Below are positions 22,495 through 32,380 of a DNA stretch of 35,830 bases, one piece after another. The stretch is from assembly GCA_027604665.1 (NCBI GenBank), contig JADGIZ010000044.1, positions 1-35,830 on the forward strand, in the 5' to 3' direction. Position 1 is the first letter of the stretch. Each line of letters begins with the position of its first letter. The notes beneath the pieces are model-generated. The model searched no databases. It had not been told where the DNA came from and saw only the letters and a program-made list of their open reading frames with translations. Origin of the DNA: Polyrhizophydium stewartii (Eukaryota > Chytridiomycota > Chytridiomycetes > Rhizophydiales). Position numbers and translations under genes: made by a program.

Positions 22495-23235
22495 ATGCGC
22501 GCCGACCACGACAGGGTGCTGCGCCTCCCCTACAAGCGCGTGCCGCTGTCGGCGTCGCTGCGCACAAACGTGCTGCTGCGCAACTTCGACTCCCGCCGCA
22601 CAAGCAGCCCCTCGCTGCCGATGCCGCCCCAGCAGCAGCCCCAGTGCCCCTGCGACACCCCGGACGGCCCTTGCCCGCTCTGCTGCCCCTCCGCAATGGA
22701 CGTCGACCTGCCCGCCACAGACCCCGCCGCGCCAGAAATCCCCCCGGACATCAAGGCCCAGGCCGCCCGCCGTCGCCAGCGCATCATGCACCGGCGCATC
22801 TCCAAGCGGCCAGGCGACCAGGGCGACATTGGCGCCGACCTGGCCACCCTCATGGCCGTCATCGCCACCAACATTGGCGCCCACCAGCACGCAATGGTCG
22901 TGGCCACCGCCGCCCACCCACAGCCCCAGGACCACGACCTTGCTCACCAGCCCGCCGCCCCGCCCGCCGCACTCCTGCGCCTCGCCGCTTCCCCAACTCC
23001 GCCGGCTCTCATCACCGTCCGCGATGGGCTTCTCTCGCCGCGATCGCCTGGCTCGCCCAGCTCGCCGGTCGCGTCGGGCGCCGCGCGGCCCCTCCCGCTG
23101 CTGCCGCCCCGCGCTCAGCAGCCGTCGCCCCCGACAACCGACATGGATCTGCCTTTCTTTGAGGCCCACCACACCGCCACCCTGCGCGGCGAGGCCGGCC
23201 AGCTGCCCGTCGCCGCCCGCTTCCGCGCATTGTGA
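22495..23235 (+). CDS. Hypothetical proline/alanine-rich protein (about 246 aa)
   Basis: Open frame with no recognised domain. It has a CPCDTPDGPCPLCC cysteine cluster, a basic QAARRRQRIMHRRISKR stretch and long Pro/Ala/Ser runs. It is partly antisense to the MDR fragment, and an in-frame extension upstream is possible. GC-rich sequence makes long frames by chance, but the length, stop position and following AT-rich tail are compatible with a real gene. Confidence 0.4.
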   Translation: MRADHDRVLRLPYKRVPLSASLRTNVLLRNFDSRRTSSPSLPMPPQQQPQCPCDTPDGPCPLCCPSAMDVDLPATDPAAPEIPPDIKAQAARRRQRIMHRRISKRPGDQGDIGADLATLMAVIATNIGAHQHAMVVATAAHPQPQDHDLAHQPAAPPAALLRLAASPTPPALITVRDGLLSPRSPGSPSSPVASGAARPLPLLPPRAQQPSPPTTDMDLPFFEAHHTATLRGEAGQLPVAARFRAL

Positions 23236-23482
23236 CGTCTCTTTCTATCTCCTGCAACTCTAGCTCTCTCTATCTCTCTTTCTTGCCTTTAGCTCACAGC
23301 TTTAATATATATACGCCCTAATCACCGCACCCTGTCTTCTTGCCCCACTCGACTCGCTGGCATGTCTGCTGTCGTCGCACACCGGTCGCAATGTTCGTGC
23401 GCTGCTGCCTGCCCGCCCGCCTGCCCGCCCGCCTGCCCGCCTTTCTATTCGCGCCGATCTCGCGATCGGCAACTTGCCTTCG
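23236..23482 (+). promoter_or_regulatory. CLU1 upstream region with CT tract and TATA-like element
   Basis: A pyrimidine tract of CTCTCT type at about 23240-23285 is followed by TAATATATATA at 23303-23313 and an imperfect GCCTGCCCGCCC tandem at about 23407-23441. The AT run is about 170 bases before the CLU1 ATG and may be its TATA box. It could equally belong to the 3' end of the hypothetical gene upstream. Confidence 0.45.
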
Positions 23483-26400
23483 ATGCCGTCCAAGAAGTCC
23501 GCCAAAGCAAAGGCCAAGGCCGCCGCGCCCGTCGCTGCTGCCGCTGCCGCCGCAAGCGCCCCCGCCAAGCCGGCCGCCGCTGCCGCCGCTGCCGCCGCCA
23601 AGCCCGTGGCCAAGCCCGCGGCCAAGTCGCCCATTGCAGAGCCCGCCCCTGCCCCCGCCGCCGTCGCCGCCGAGGCCGCCGCTGCTGATCAGCAAACCGA
23701 GCAGGAGGCGGTTGGTGCGTGCCCAGCGCAGCTCGCTCTCGCACGCACAACATGCACACGGCGCTGCTGCTCGCTGCGCCGCCTCACTAGGCTTGCGCAC
23801 TCTGCGCCGTGCCTGCCGGCGCCCCCAGCCCGCGCAGGGCCGCCTGTCCGGCCGCGCGATGGGCCGGCGGGCTGGCTTTTTTCTTCCTTCAGCCAGCTGA
23901 CCACCGACTCCTCGCTGTCGTCGTCGTCGTCCTCGCTACCGCTGCCGCTGCCGCCGGTGCACCCCCGCCCCGCGGCCGATATACTGCTTCGCCGGTACCA
24001 CCCGGCCCTACGCAGACGAGAGCATCCGCATCGAGCTGCAGCTGCCGCGCGATCTCGGCTCCATTCCGTTCCTGGTGCGCACCGCCGCGCCCGCCGCGGG
24101 ATCTCCGCCGCTCACCCGATCGCTGCTCCTCCGACCACTCAGGTCATGCCCTCGACCACCTTCCAAGAGATCCGCCAGGTCATCCTCGAGACACCAAAGT
24201 CCCAGCACACCAGCTGCTTCTTCTTTGCCCGCAACGGAAAGCGCATCGACGACGCCACTGAGATGTCTGCCCTCGAGGGCCTCGCCGAGTCGCCCGTCAT
24301 CCAGGTCGTCGAGGGTGCGTGCCCGCGCGCCCCGTGCGTCCGGATCGCAGACGACTCGCGCAGCGCCTGGATGACCCCTAACCTTTGCATCGATCGCGCG
24401 TGTCAGACCTGTACACCGAGCACGATGCCCGCATCCACATCAGCAGGCTGCGAGAGATGCTTTCGTCCTTCAGCTCCGTCGCCGGTCCCGCCTCCGTCGC
24501 AATCGACCAGAGCTGCACCTTCCTTTCCAGTATCGATGCTCCCTCTGGTGCGTCGGCGCTCGCTGCCAGTGTCCACTCGATCTCTTTTCGGTCATGCTAA
24601 CGCTGCCCTGTGTATTCCAGTCGTTTCTCGCGAGGCTCACGACAAGGTCGACCTCGGCGACAAGCCCGACGACGAGGCCGCAGCCAAAGACGATGCCAAG
24701 GCTGCCGACGCGGCGAAGAAGAAGCCGCCCACAGCCGCCGAGATTACAGAGATCGTCAAGGCCGTGCCCCTCCCCGACACTCCCGGTGCCGTCAATCCGG
24801 CTGTCGCCAATCCGGCGCTCGTGACGCTCGCTCCGACAGCCTTCTACAACACGCCTGAGCAATGCCTCAAGTCTCTCGGGCTTTCGACGTGGAGCCCGCC
24901 GCCGCACTACCGCCGCCTCGCTGGCGATCTGCTCTATCTCGCCGTCGACACGCTCGAGGGCGAGCACCTTGAGATCACCTCGTCAATCTCGGGCTTCTAC
25001 ATCAACGCATCGACCGCCACCACCTTCAACCCCGCGCCGCGCAAATCCAAGCCCGCCACGTCCCATACGCTCCTGCGCCTGCTCACCGAGGCCTCGCCCC
25101 TGTTCGCCGCGCACTTTGAAAAGCAGTCCCAGAACATCGCCGTCCATCACCCGCTCGAGTTCCTGCCCACGAGCACGCCCGCCTTCCCCTGGGCGGTCAA
25201 GCCGCGCGCTCACGAGCCAGACGCCGGCCGCGCCATGGACATGACCTTCCTCGCCTCCGACTCGTTCGACGCCTTTGCTGCCCACGACTGGAACGAGGAG
25301 ATTCAGTCGGCCCGAGAGCTGCCCCGCAAGGAAGTCAACGACCGCATCGTCCGCGACCAGTCGCTGTTCCGAGCTTATACTGACTTTGTCGATGCCGCCA
25401 CTCGCGGCGCCATCTCCATCGTCGGCAAGAGCATCGCGCCGCTGGCCTCGGACCTGTCCAGCTCGTCGTCGTCGCAAATGTACTTGCACAACAACATCTT
25501 CTTCTCCGAGGGATACGACAACCGGGACCACTTTGAGCCCTACGGCGGCGTCGAGGCTGCTCATGTGGCCAGCAGCAAGGACGTTGACGGCATCCGCCAG
25601 ATCAACAAGGTCGACCCCGACACCGTGCGCACCATTGGCACCGCCATCGTCGACTTCATGGGCCGCCGCATCGTCGCCCAAACCATCGTGCCGGGCCTGT
25701 TGCAAAAGGCCAGTGCCCAAGAGTCCTCGGTCGCGTACGGCTCCATCGACGCCGGAAAGGAGATCGCGTCCAGCGCCGACTTCCACGCCACCATCGGCGA
25801 GGACATTGCCAAGATGCTCTTCCTCAAGCCGCACTCTGTCGTTGACCAGGCGGACAACAAGCACGAGCTATACACGTCCATTGACACCAAGGTGTGTGTG
25901 TGCCATTGTGCTGCGAGCTTGTATTTTAGTGTCCCGCACGTGCTGACTCTGCACATCACAGGGTGTTCTGGGCACCGACTCGCGCAAGTACCTGCTCGAC
26001 CTCTTCCGCCTCTTCCCCGTCGACATTGCCTTCCTCGAGCAAGTCGATGCCGAAAAGGAGACCAACCCGTACCCGCATCGCATGACGCTGCTCCGCCCCG
26101 AGCTCATCGAGGCTTTCCACAACTTCAAATTCACGCTCGCCGTCGATGCGCACCAAAAGGCCATCAAGAAGCTCAAGGAGGAGGCAGAGCAGAAGCAAAA
26201 GGAGGAAGCCGAGAAGAATGGCACTCCGGTTGCGGACCTTGCTCCCGTCGAGATCAGCGACGACGCCGTGCCCTTCAAGTTTGAGTTCTCGATCAACCCT
26301 GACGCATTCACGTTTGCGACCAGCGGCGACTCGGACGAGGACAAGAAGAAGCACGAGGAGACTGTGCGCGAGGCATCGGTCTTTATGCAGCGCGCCATCA

Positions 26401-27872
26401 CCAACTTTATCATTGACGTGGCCAACTCGCCCTCGATCGTGCCCATCGAGAGCTCTCACCTGACCAAGATGATGCACAAGCGCGGCATCAACATGCGCCA
26501 CCTCGGCCGCCTCGTGTCCACGCTCCGGCCCATTGAGGACCCGACGTTCAAGTTCTTCACAGAGGTCTGCACCCACGAGGCCGTCATCCGCGCCGCCAAG
26601 CACATTCTGCGCGGCCTGCTCAAGACCCTGCCCGTGTTCCTTGCCGGCCACTGCATCGCCCACTTCTTCAACTGCTACTACGCCGACGACGACGCCGTCG
26701 TCACAGCCAACATCGACTCGATGCACTATCCCATCAGCTGCCAGGACGCCCCAGAGTTCCTCTCGCTCACGCCCGCTTCGCTGCACGCCTCGATCCGCAC
26801 CGAGGTGCACAAACGCTTCCGCTTTGAGCTCGGCAGCGGCAAGTTCTGGGCCGAGCGTCCGCTGCCGTTCTTGCGCGCGCTCGCCCTCAAGGTCGGCTTC
26901 CAGGTTGCGGCCCGCGAGACGCCATATGACTTTGCTGCTGGCGCCAGCGGCAAGCCCGTCCTCACGGCCGAGGACATCCTCAACGTGTACCCGATCGTCA
27001 AGACGGCGCTGCCGACCAGCGCGTACGCCGATGGCGCGTTTGAGCACGGCACGCAGGTGCTCAGCGACGGCGAGAACCGCACGCTGGCGCTCGACATTAT
27101 CCGCGAGTCGCTGTCGCTCGCCGAGCAGATCTACGGCTCGGTGCACCCGGACTCGCTGCGGTGCCTGTCGACGCTGGCCATGGCGCACTTCAAGGACGGC
27201 GAGATTGAGCGCGCTCTGTTCTATCAGCAGCGCGCCGTGATTGTCTCGGAGCGCGTCCATGGCGTCGACAGTGGCGAGACGCTCGCGCAGTACACGAACC
27301 TGGGCTTCTTTGAGGTGAACGCGGGACACCTGGAGCTCGGCCTCAAGTACCTTGCGCACGCGGCGCGCCACTGGGAGGTTCTGTGCGCCGGCAGCAAGCA
27401 CCCGGACACGTCGTCCATCTATACCAACTTTGGCAATGTGTTTGAGCGCATTGGCGAGCTGGCGCTCGCGCGACCGTACTTTGAGCACGCGCTCGAGCTC
27501 ATGATTGCCCTCAACGAAAAGAACACGCCCGGGGCCGCGATCCTCAGCGAGTCGCTCACCAACTGCTACATCCTTGCCGGCGATTTCCGCCGCGCGCTGC
27601 AGACCCAGCGCACCGTCGTGTCGTTCTTTGAGGCGCAGCTTGGCAAGGAGCATGAGCGCACCAAGCGCGCCGTCGAGATCCTGAATGCCGTCACGGCCAA
27701 TGCTGTCGAGGCTGCGCGCGCGGCCAAGGCCAAGGCGACCGAGGCCGCGGCGGCAGCCGCGGCGACTGCTGCCAAGCCGCCGGCATCGGCGACTCCGTCC
27801 AAGCCTGCCACCCAGACGCCGGCCGCCAAAGCAACGTCGGCGTCGGGCAAGAAGAAGTCGGGCAAGAACTGA
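23483..27872 (+). CDS. CLU1: Clustered mitochondria protein CLU1 (6 exons, 1261 aa)
   Basis: CLU1/CLUH is a cytosolic protein that binds mRNAs for mitochondrial proteins and keeps mitochondria dispersed; it has also been reported with eIF3. Exons: 23483-23714, 24016-24074, 24143-24314, 24407-24547, 24621-25891 and 25962-27872; 1262 codons, against about 1277 residues in yeast. Order: Lys/Ala-rich start, ubiquitin-like CLU-N part (IELQLPRDLGSIPF, NGKRIDDATEMSALEG, HDARIHISRLREML), CLU domain (WNEEIQSARELPR, AYTDFVDAATRGAISIV, NNIFFSEG, YGSIDAG, KYLLDLFRLFPVD), then TPR-like repeats (AEQIYGSVHPDSLRCLSTLA, TNFGNVFERIGE) and another Ala/Lys tail. The first intron boundary (301 bases) is the least certain. 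All other junctions have good GT-AG signals and phase. Confidence 0.94.
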
Positions 27873-28149
27873 AAACGGACTGCTCTCTCCGTCACCCAAT
27901 CTGCTCTCAAGCGCATTCGCTTTCCAATCAATCTGCTTCGCCGCCGCAACCGTCGCCGCTGCCTCCGCGGCGCCAACTTTCTATTTCCTCCCCCTGTGTC
28001 TCCTTGACTTGCTCTTGCGCACATGGTGCGCGCTTGCTCAACCCCCACACTTGCCTTTTCCGTCCGCGCCTCCTGCGCAGCAGTCTCCTTGTCTGCATCT
28101 ATATGCAACAAGAAAAGAACAACAATCAGATCCTCCCTTGCTTGATATC
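27873..28149. other. Convergent 3' flanks of CLU1 and the ankyrin gene
   Basis: T/C-rich then A-rich sequence between two stop codons on opposite strands. No additional gene or clear AATAAA was seen. Confidence 0.4.
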
Positions 28150-29241
28150 TTATATTATCCTCATGCTCGCCAACGGCGGGCGCCGGCACGCGCGGGTGGC
28201 AAACATGTGCTTGGTGAGCAACTCGACGGCATCGCTGCTGTTCCTCTGCCTGGCGATATGGATCGCGGTGCGGTAGTCCCAGTCGACGGTGCGGACGTTG
28301 CCCAGGAGCCACACCAGGGACGGCATCTGTGGAAACTCGACCAGGTAGTCGAGCGCCGTGCGAGAGAACTTTGCGAGCCCGTTGTTGAAATACCACTGCA
28401 TCATGTCGAGGCCCGCGCGCACGGCCTTGTCTGCGGCCGCTTGCGTAAACAAGTGGCCGAGCTCGGGCTGCGCGTGGATCCACTTGACAATGTGCAGATG
28501 GTTGTTGATGGTGGACGCCTCGACGGCGTTGGTGGTCAGTTGGATGATGCCGTGCGTGTGCAGACACCGAATGACGTCCAGGTGTCCGTTGAACGCCGCC
28601 GCGTCGTCGCAGTCTGGGCTGCAGCGCTCGTCGGGGCGGTTGCGGTGCAGCCACAGCAGCACGTCGGCATGGCCATGCAAGACGGCGGTGTCAATGGCCC
28701 GGCTGCCCCACGATCCGACGGGCGCGTGGGCGTGCAGCACGCGCAGCACGCCGAGGCTGCCGTAGCACGCCGCGAGCGAGGCCAGATCCGCCGCGGGCGC
28801 GACGACGCGCATGTCGGCCACGAGCGTGCGCATCATCGACTCGCCGTCGTACTGCGCGGCCATGTGCGCCAGCATCTGCGGCCGCGAAAAGTCCAGGTCG
28901 TCGTCGAAGCGCCGCAGCACGGCCACGAACGGCAGCGCCGCGGCGATCCGCCCGCGTCCGTGCGCCTTGAGGCGGTCGTACATGGCGCGCGACTTGACGT
29001 GCTGTAGCGCTACCATGGGGTCAAACTGCCCCCGCTGCGGCAGCCGCCGCAGGTCGCCAGGCCACTCGAGCTCCACAACGTCCCGCCAGAGCCACTCCTG
29101 GTCGCCCAGACTCAGCGACTTGAGCTTGTGCTCCGGCAGCTCGCCCGTCGTGAACCGCGTGAGCGGGCCTGCACGATCGATGATGTAGGAGCGCACCGGC
29201 GCGGGCAGCTTGTCCCACAGCGTGTTGTGTCGTCGGCCCAT
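28150..29241 (-). CDS. Ankyrin-repeat protein with F-box-like N-terminus (363 aa, single exon)
   Basis: Uninterrupted frame. The N-terminal LWDKLPAPVRSYIIDRAG resembles an F-box helix start. It is followed by degenerate ankyrin-type repeats, for example AAFNGHLDVIRCLHTHG, ASTINNHLHIVKWIHAQPE and TAVLHGHADVLLWLHRN. Proteins of this layout form large families in chytrids and some protists, and many act as substrate adaptors; that role is inferred. It is intronless, unlike all other recognised genes here, as expected of a recently expanded or retrocopied family. It diverges from R1 across 141 bases. Confidence 0.8.
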   Translation of the reverse strand: MGRRHNTLWDKLPAPVRSYIIDRAGPLTRFTTGELPEHKLKSLSLGDQEWLWRDVVELEWPGDLRRLPQRGQFDPMVALQHVKSRAMYDRLKAHGRGRIAAALPFVAVLRRFDDDLDFSRPQMLAHMAAQYDGESMMRTLVADMRVVAPAADLASLAACYGSLGVLRVLHAHAPVGSWGSRAIDTAVLHGHADVLLWLHRNRPDERCSPDCDDAAAFNGHLDVIRCLHTHGIIQLTTNAVEASTINNHLHIVKWIHAQPELGHLFTQAAADKAVRAGLDMMQWYFNNGLAKFSRTALDYLVEFPQMPSLVWLLGNVRTVDWDYRTAIHIARQRNSSDAVELLTKHMFATRACRRPPLASMRII

Positions 29242-29382
29242 GGCCGTGGCGGTCGTGGTTGCGGGGGTGGTGGTGCGGGTCGAAGCTGATTACGCTCCTT
29301 GCCTGCGTCCTGAGGACGCCACACACCGTCTGTTGTGTTGGGCACAGCAACCAGCGCATCTCGCCCCGACACGCGACGAGGC
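29242..29382. promoter_or_regulatory. Divergent promoter region, ankyrin gene and R1
   Basis: The 141 bases between two start codons on opposite strands must include both core promoters. No TATA-like element is visible. Confidence 0.35.
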
Positions 29383-32068
29383 ATGGCGCAACACCGCTTC
29401 CGGCCGCCGCGCGCGGGGCGAGCCCTGATTGCGCTGCTCGCGGCTCTCAATCTGCAAGCGGCGGCCCAGTGGGTGCAGGAAGTCGAAGTCCCGATCTGCC
29501 ACAACACCTCGCTCGCCTACCGCACGGCCAACATCCTCTACGAGAACGCGTATCCCATCTCGCCGGACCCGCAGCAGGGCGGCGGCGGAAGCATCAGCTG
29601 CATCCCAAACCCGAGCGACGTCTCGCGCAGTCTGTACTACGTCCTGGCCTCCACGGGCGACAGCGCCGCGGTCTGGGACTGCTACAGCACAGACTGCTCC
29701 AACTGCACCCTCACGGGCCAAGTCCCGCTCGTCACGCCGCTTCAGGACATGGAATGCGGCACGTACTTTGAAATCACGACGCAGGCGCAGACCGTGTCGA
29801 TTCGGTGAGTGCAAACGCTGGCTGCCCCGTCGCGCTCATGCGGCCCATGCTTGGTGCGCCTGTCCACTCTCACATGCTCTCGCTCTCGTCGCGAGTGCCC
29901 GCCCGCCAACGACAACAGTCTGTGTTGTGCGGCCGCGGCTGCATCTGGTGGTGCAGCGAGGCTGTGGTATGGTTTGTTGTGCTGACTGTGCATTGGCGCT
30001 CAATCGTCTTGGCCGTGTTGCCTGTGCGCGTCGCCATCCCCAGGGACATTGCAAGAAAGGTGCCCACGAATGTCGGCAGCGGGCTTATTGCGTCGGCATT
30101 CTTTGTTGTCCTCGGCGGGCTGTCCAACATGAGCGAGGACTCGCCGTCGTGCGGCGACTCCCCGACATTCGGAAGCATCCTGTTCATCTTTGAAGGTGCG
30201 TCGGTGCGCGTGGTTGGTCGCGCAATGCCTCGGCGAACACTCGCGAGCCGCGTGCTGACACACACACACACACACACACGCTGCCATCGACGACGGTCCC
30301 AGAATGCACCCAAATCACGTCAAAGTCATGGGTGATCACCAAGTTCTCGCCCGACAAGGACGAGTTCACCTCATACACCTGCACGACCGGCACGTGCCGC
30401 CCGTCGTCTTGCACCGCCGAGACAACCCTCATCAAGCCAAGCCAACCCGGGAGCACGCGCTGCGAGCGCATCAACGGCTTTGACCTGAACGTCAGCGCGG
30501 CCACGGCCATCAAGACATCGAGCGTCTTCAGCAGCAACTCGTCCGCATTTTCCTGGCCACCGCCTCCCGCATCGTCCAGCACGACAGCTTCCACAACGAC
30601 CTCGACCGCAACCGCATCATCGACGCCCGCGAGCACGCCGACATTCTACGTCGAGCCGCAGGCGATTAATCTCGGCCTGATTGTCGGCTCGTCGGTCGGC
30701 GGATGCGTGCTGCTCGCCATCCTTGCGGGCATCATGCTGCTCGCCTACACCCGGCTCAAGATCCAGCGCAAGAACGAGCGCGACGTGCAGGCCAAGCTGG
30801 TTGAGCACATGCAGCAGATCCCGCAGAGCGGCGCCGGCACGAGCACCGGCGGCTTTGTCGGCGGCCGGCACATCAAAGACTTTCTGCCGCCCGTGCTCGA
30901 GGAGTCGCCGTCCATCACCACGCTCGGCGCGCGAGACTCGTTGTCGTCGTCGACGGCCGCCATGGCCAACGGACTCAATCTCTTTGTTGTTGGCCGCCCG
31001 TCGGCGTCGGGTGGCCCTGACTATGGATGCGAGAACACAGGCTTGAACTACCAGCAGCAGCAGCAGCAGCAGCAGCAGGGCATGGCACACTCTCCTATGT
31101 TCCACGCGCCGCCGCCGCCATCGTTCCCGCCTCCGTCGCTGCAGTCGTCGTCGCCGTACCAGATGCCGCCATCACCGTATCTGCAAGCCGGCCAACAGCA
31201 ACAGCAGCAGCAGCAGCAGTATCCGCAGCAGCGGCTGTTCCAGCAACCGTATACGCAGGCTCCGTTCCAGCAGCCACCTTACGAGCAAGGGCCATACCAG
31301 CAGCAGCAGTATCAGCAAGGTACCATGCCACCATCCCCGCGTCACGGCCAGCAGCACCAGCAGCAGCCGCAGCACGGCCAGATCACTAACCAGGAAATCG
31401 CACCGCCGCCGCGCTTGCCAGGCCACTCGCTCCCGCCGCTCTCCCCGCGCTCCGTGCCGAGACCGATGCCGATGCCGATGCCCCAGCAGACGCCGTTCGA
31501 CCAGCAGCAGATGCGCGCAGCGTCGCCGCCGGGCATGGTCCTGCCGCCGTCGATGCTCCCGCCGCGCTGGTCGCCCGCGCAGCACGCACACCCGAACCCG
31601 AATCTGCACCCGCCCCCGCACTCTGCGGACGGGTCGGCGCTGGGCATCACGGCGTCCAGCCAGTCCGGCTCCGATTACTCGCAGGACAGGCATCCCGCGC
31701 GCGGGGGTTTCATGCCGACCAGCCCCGAGCTGAACCGCTTCCCGGTCGTCGAGGCCCAGCCTACCATTGCGCGCATGGTGCATTACAGCGCCGGGCCCAT
31801 CGTCGAGCCATACTCCCGCGGCGTCGACGTGCCTGTGCCTGGCCCGGCGTTCCATGCGCAGGCGGGGCAGGCGTACTTGCCCGCGCAGATGCAGATGCAG
31901 ATGGCCGGGCAGTCGGCGATGCCGTCGGTGCGCATCGAAGCCCAACTCGTGGATTCGGAGACGGCGCAAGGGCGTGGAGTGCAGGCAGAGTCGCCGACCC
32001 AGCCGGCGCAGCTTGAGCAACCTGACCAGCAGCCCATGTACGCGGCTTCCTCGGTCTCGTCATCATAG
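29383..32068 (+). CDS. R1: novel type I membrane protein, Cys-rich ectodomain and Q/P-rich tail (3 exons, 779 aa)
   Basis: No known family recognised. Exons 29383-29804, 30044-30195 and 30303-32068, intron phases 2 and 1. A signal peptide (about 1-28) ends before QWVQEVEVPIC. The ectodomain has 12 cysteines, six in exon 1 (including CYSTDCSNC), one in exon 2 and five in exon 3, plus N-glycosylation sequons such as NTS and NCT. A Ser/Thr-rich stalk (SSSTTASTTTSTATASS) leads to one membrane span (about 313-337, LGLIVGSSVGGCVLLAILAGIML) and a basic stop-transfer sequence. The roughly 440-residue cytoplasmic tail is rich in Gln and Pro with a Q9 run and ends shortly after an ELNRFPVVEAQ motif. 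The downstream gene R2 is a clear paralogue. A receptor or cell-wall sensor role is inferred from topology only. Confidence 0.82.
30259..30280 (+). repeat. CA microsatellite in the second intron of R1
   Basis: About ten CA/AC units start directly at the CTGAC-like branch site of the intron 30196-30302 and run to within 25 bases of the acceptor. They occupy the usual polypyrimidine region. Confidence 0.8.
31052..31078 (+). repeat. (CAG)9 polyglutamine tract in R1 tail
   Basis: Nine pure CAG codons encode Q9 in the cytoplasmic tail. Further interrupted CAG runs follow at about 31196-31230 and 31296-31316. Confidence 0.9.
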
Positions 32069-32380
32069 AACCACCCTCCCCCTTGCGACGCATCCTGCGC
32101 CGTAGTTTGGCCCTCGCCGACCGGCCGCCTGGCGAGTACCGGCAGACGATACATAAATATGAAAGCAGCGGTGACAGGGCGAGTGCGTATTCGCATGCGC
32201 CGCAAGGCTGGTGGCACGCTCGGGTGCCAGATTCCGTGAAGGGCCTGGTGGGACCCCGATCAAACTCCGCCTCCGCCTGCTAGCCGCAGCGGCGGCGGAG
32301 GGGGGTCAGGGACCGACCGCCTGCGCTGCTGCTCTTTCTGCGCCCGCCCGCGACCGCCTTGCGACTGGTGTCGCTGCCCT
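32069..32380. other. Spacer between R1 and R2
   Basis: Contains an AT-rich ACATAAATAT at 32151-32160, about 80 bases after R1 and 220 before R2. It may serve R1 polyadenylation or R2 transcription. No gene was seen. Confidence 0.4.

Noticed and set aside
25956..27899. 647-codon open frame on the minus strand
   Set aside because: Antisense shadow of the long last exon of CLU1, created by GC-rich codon usage; no family match.
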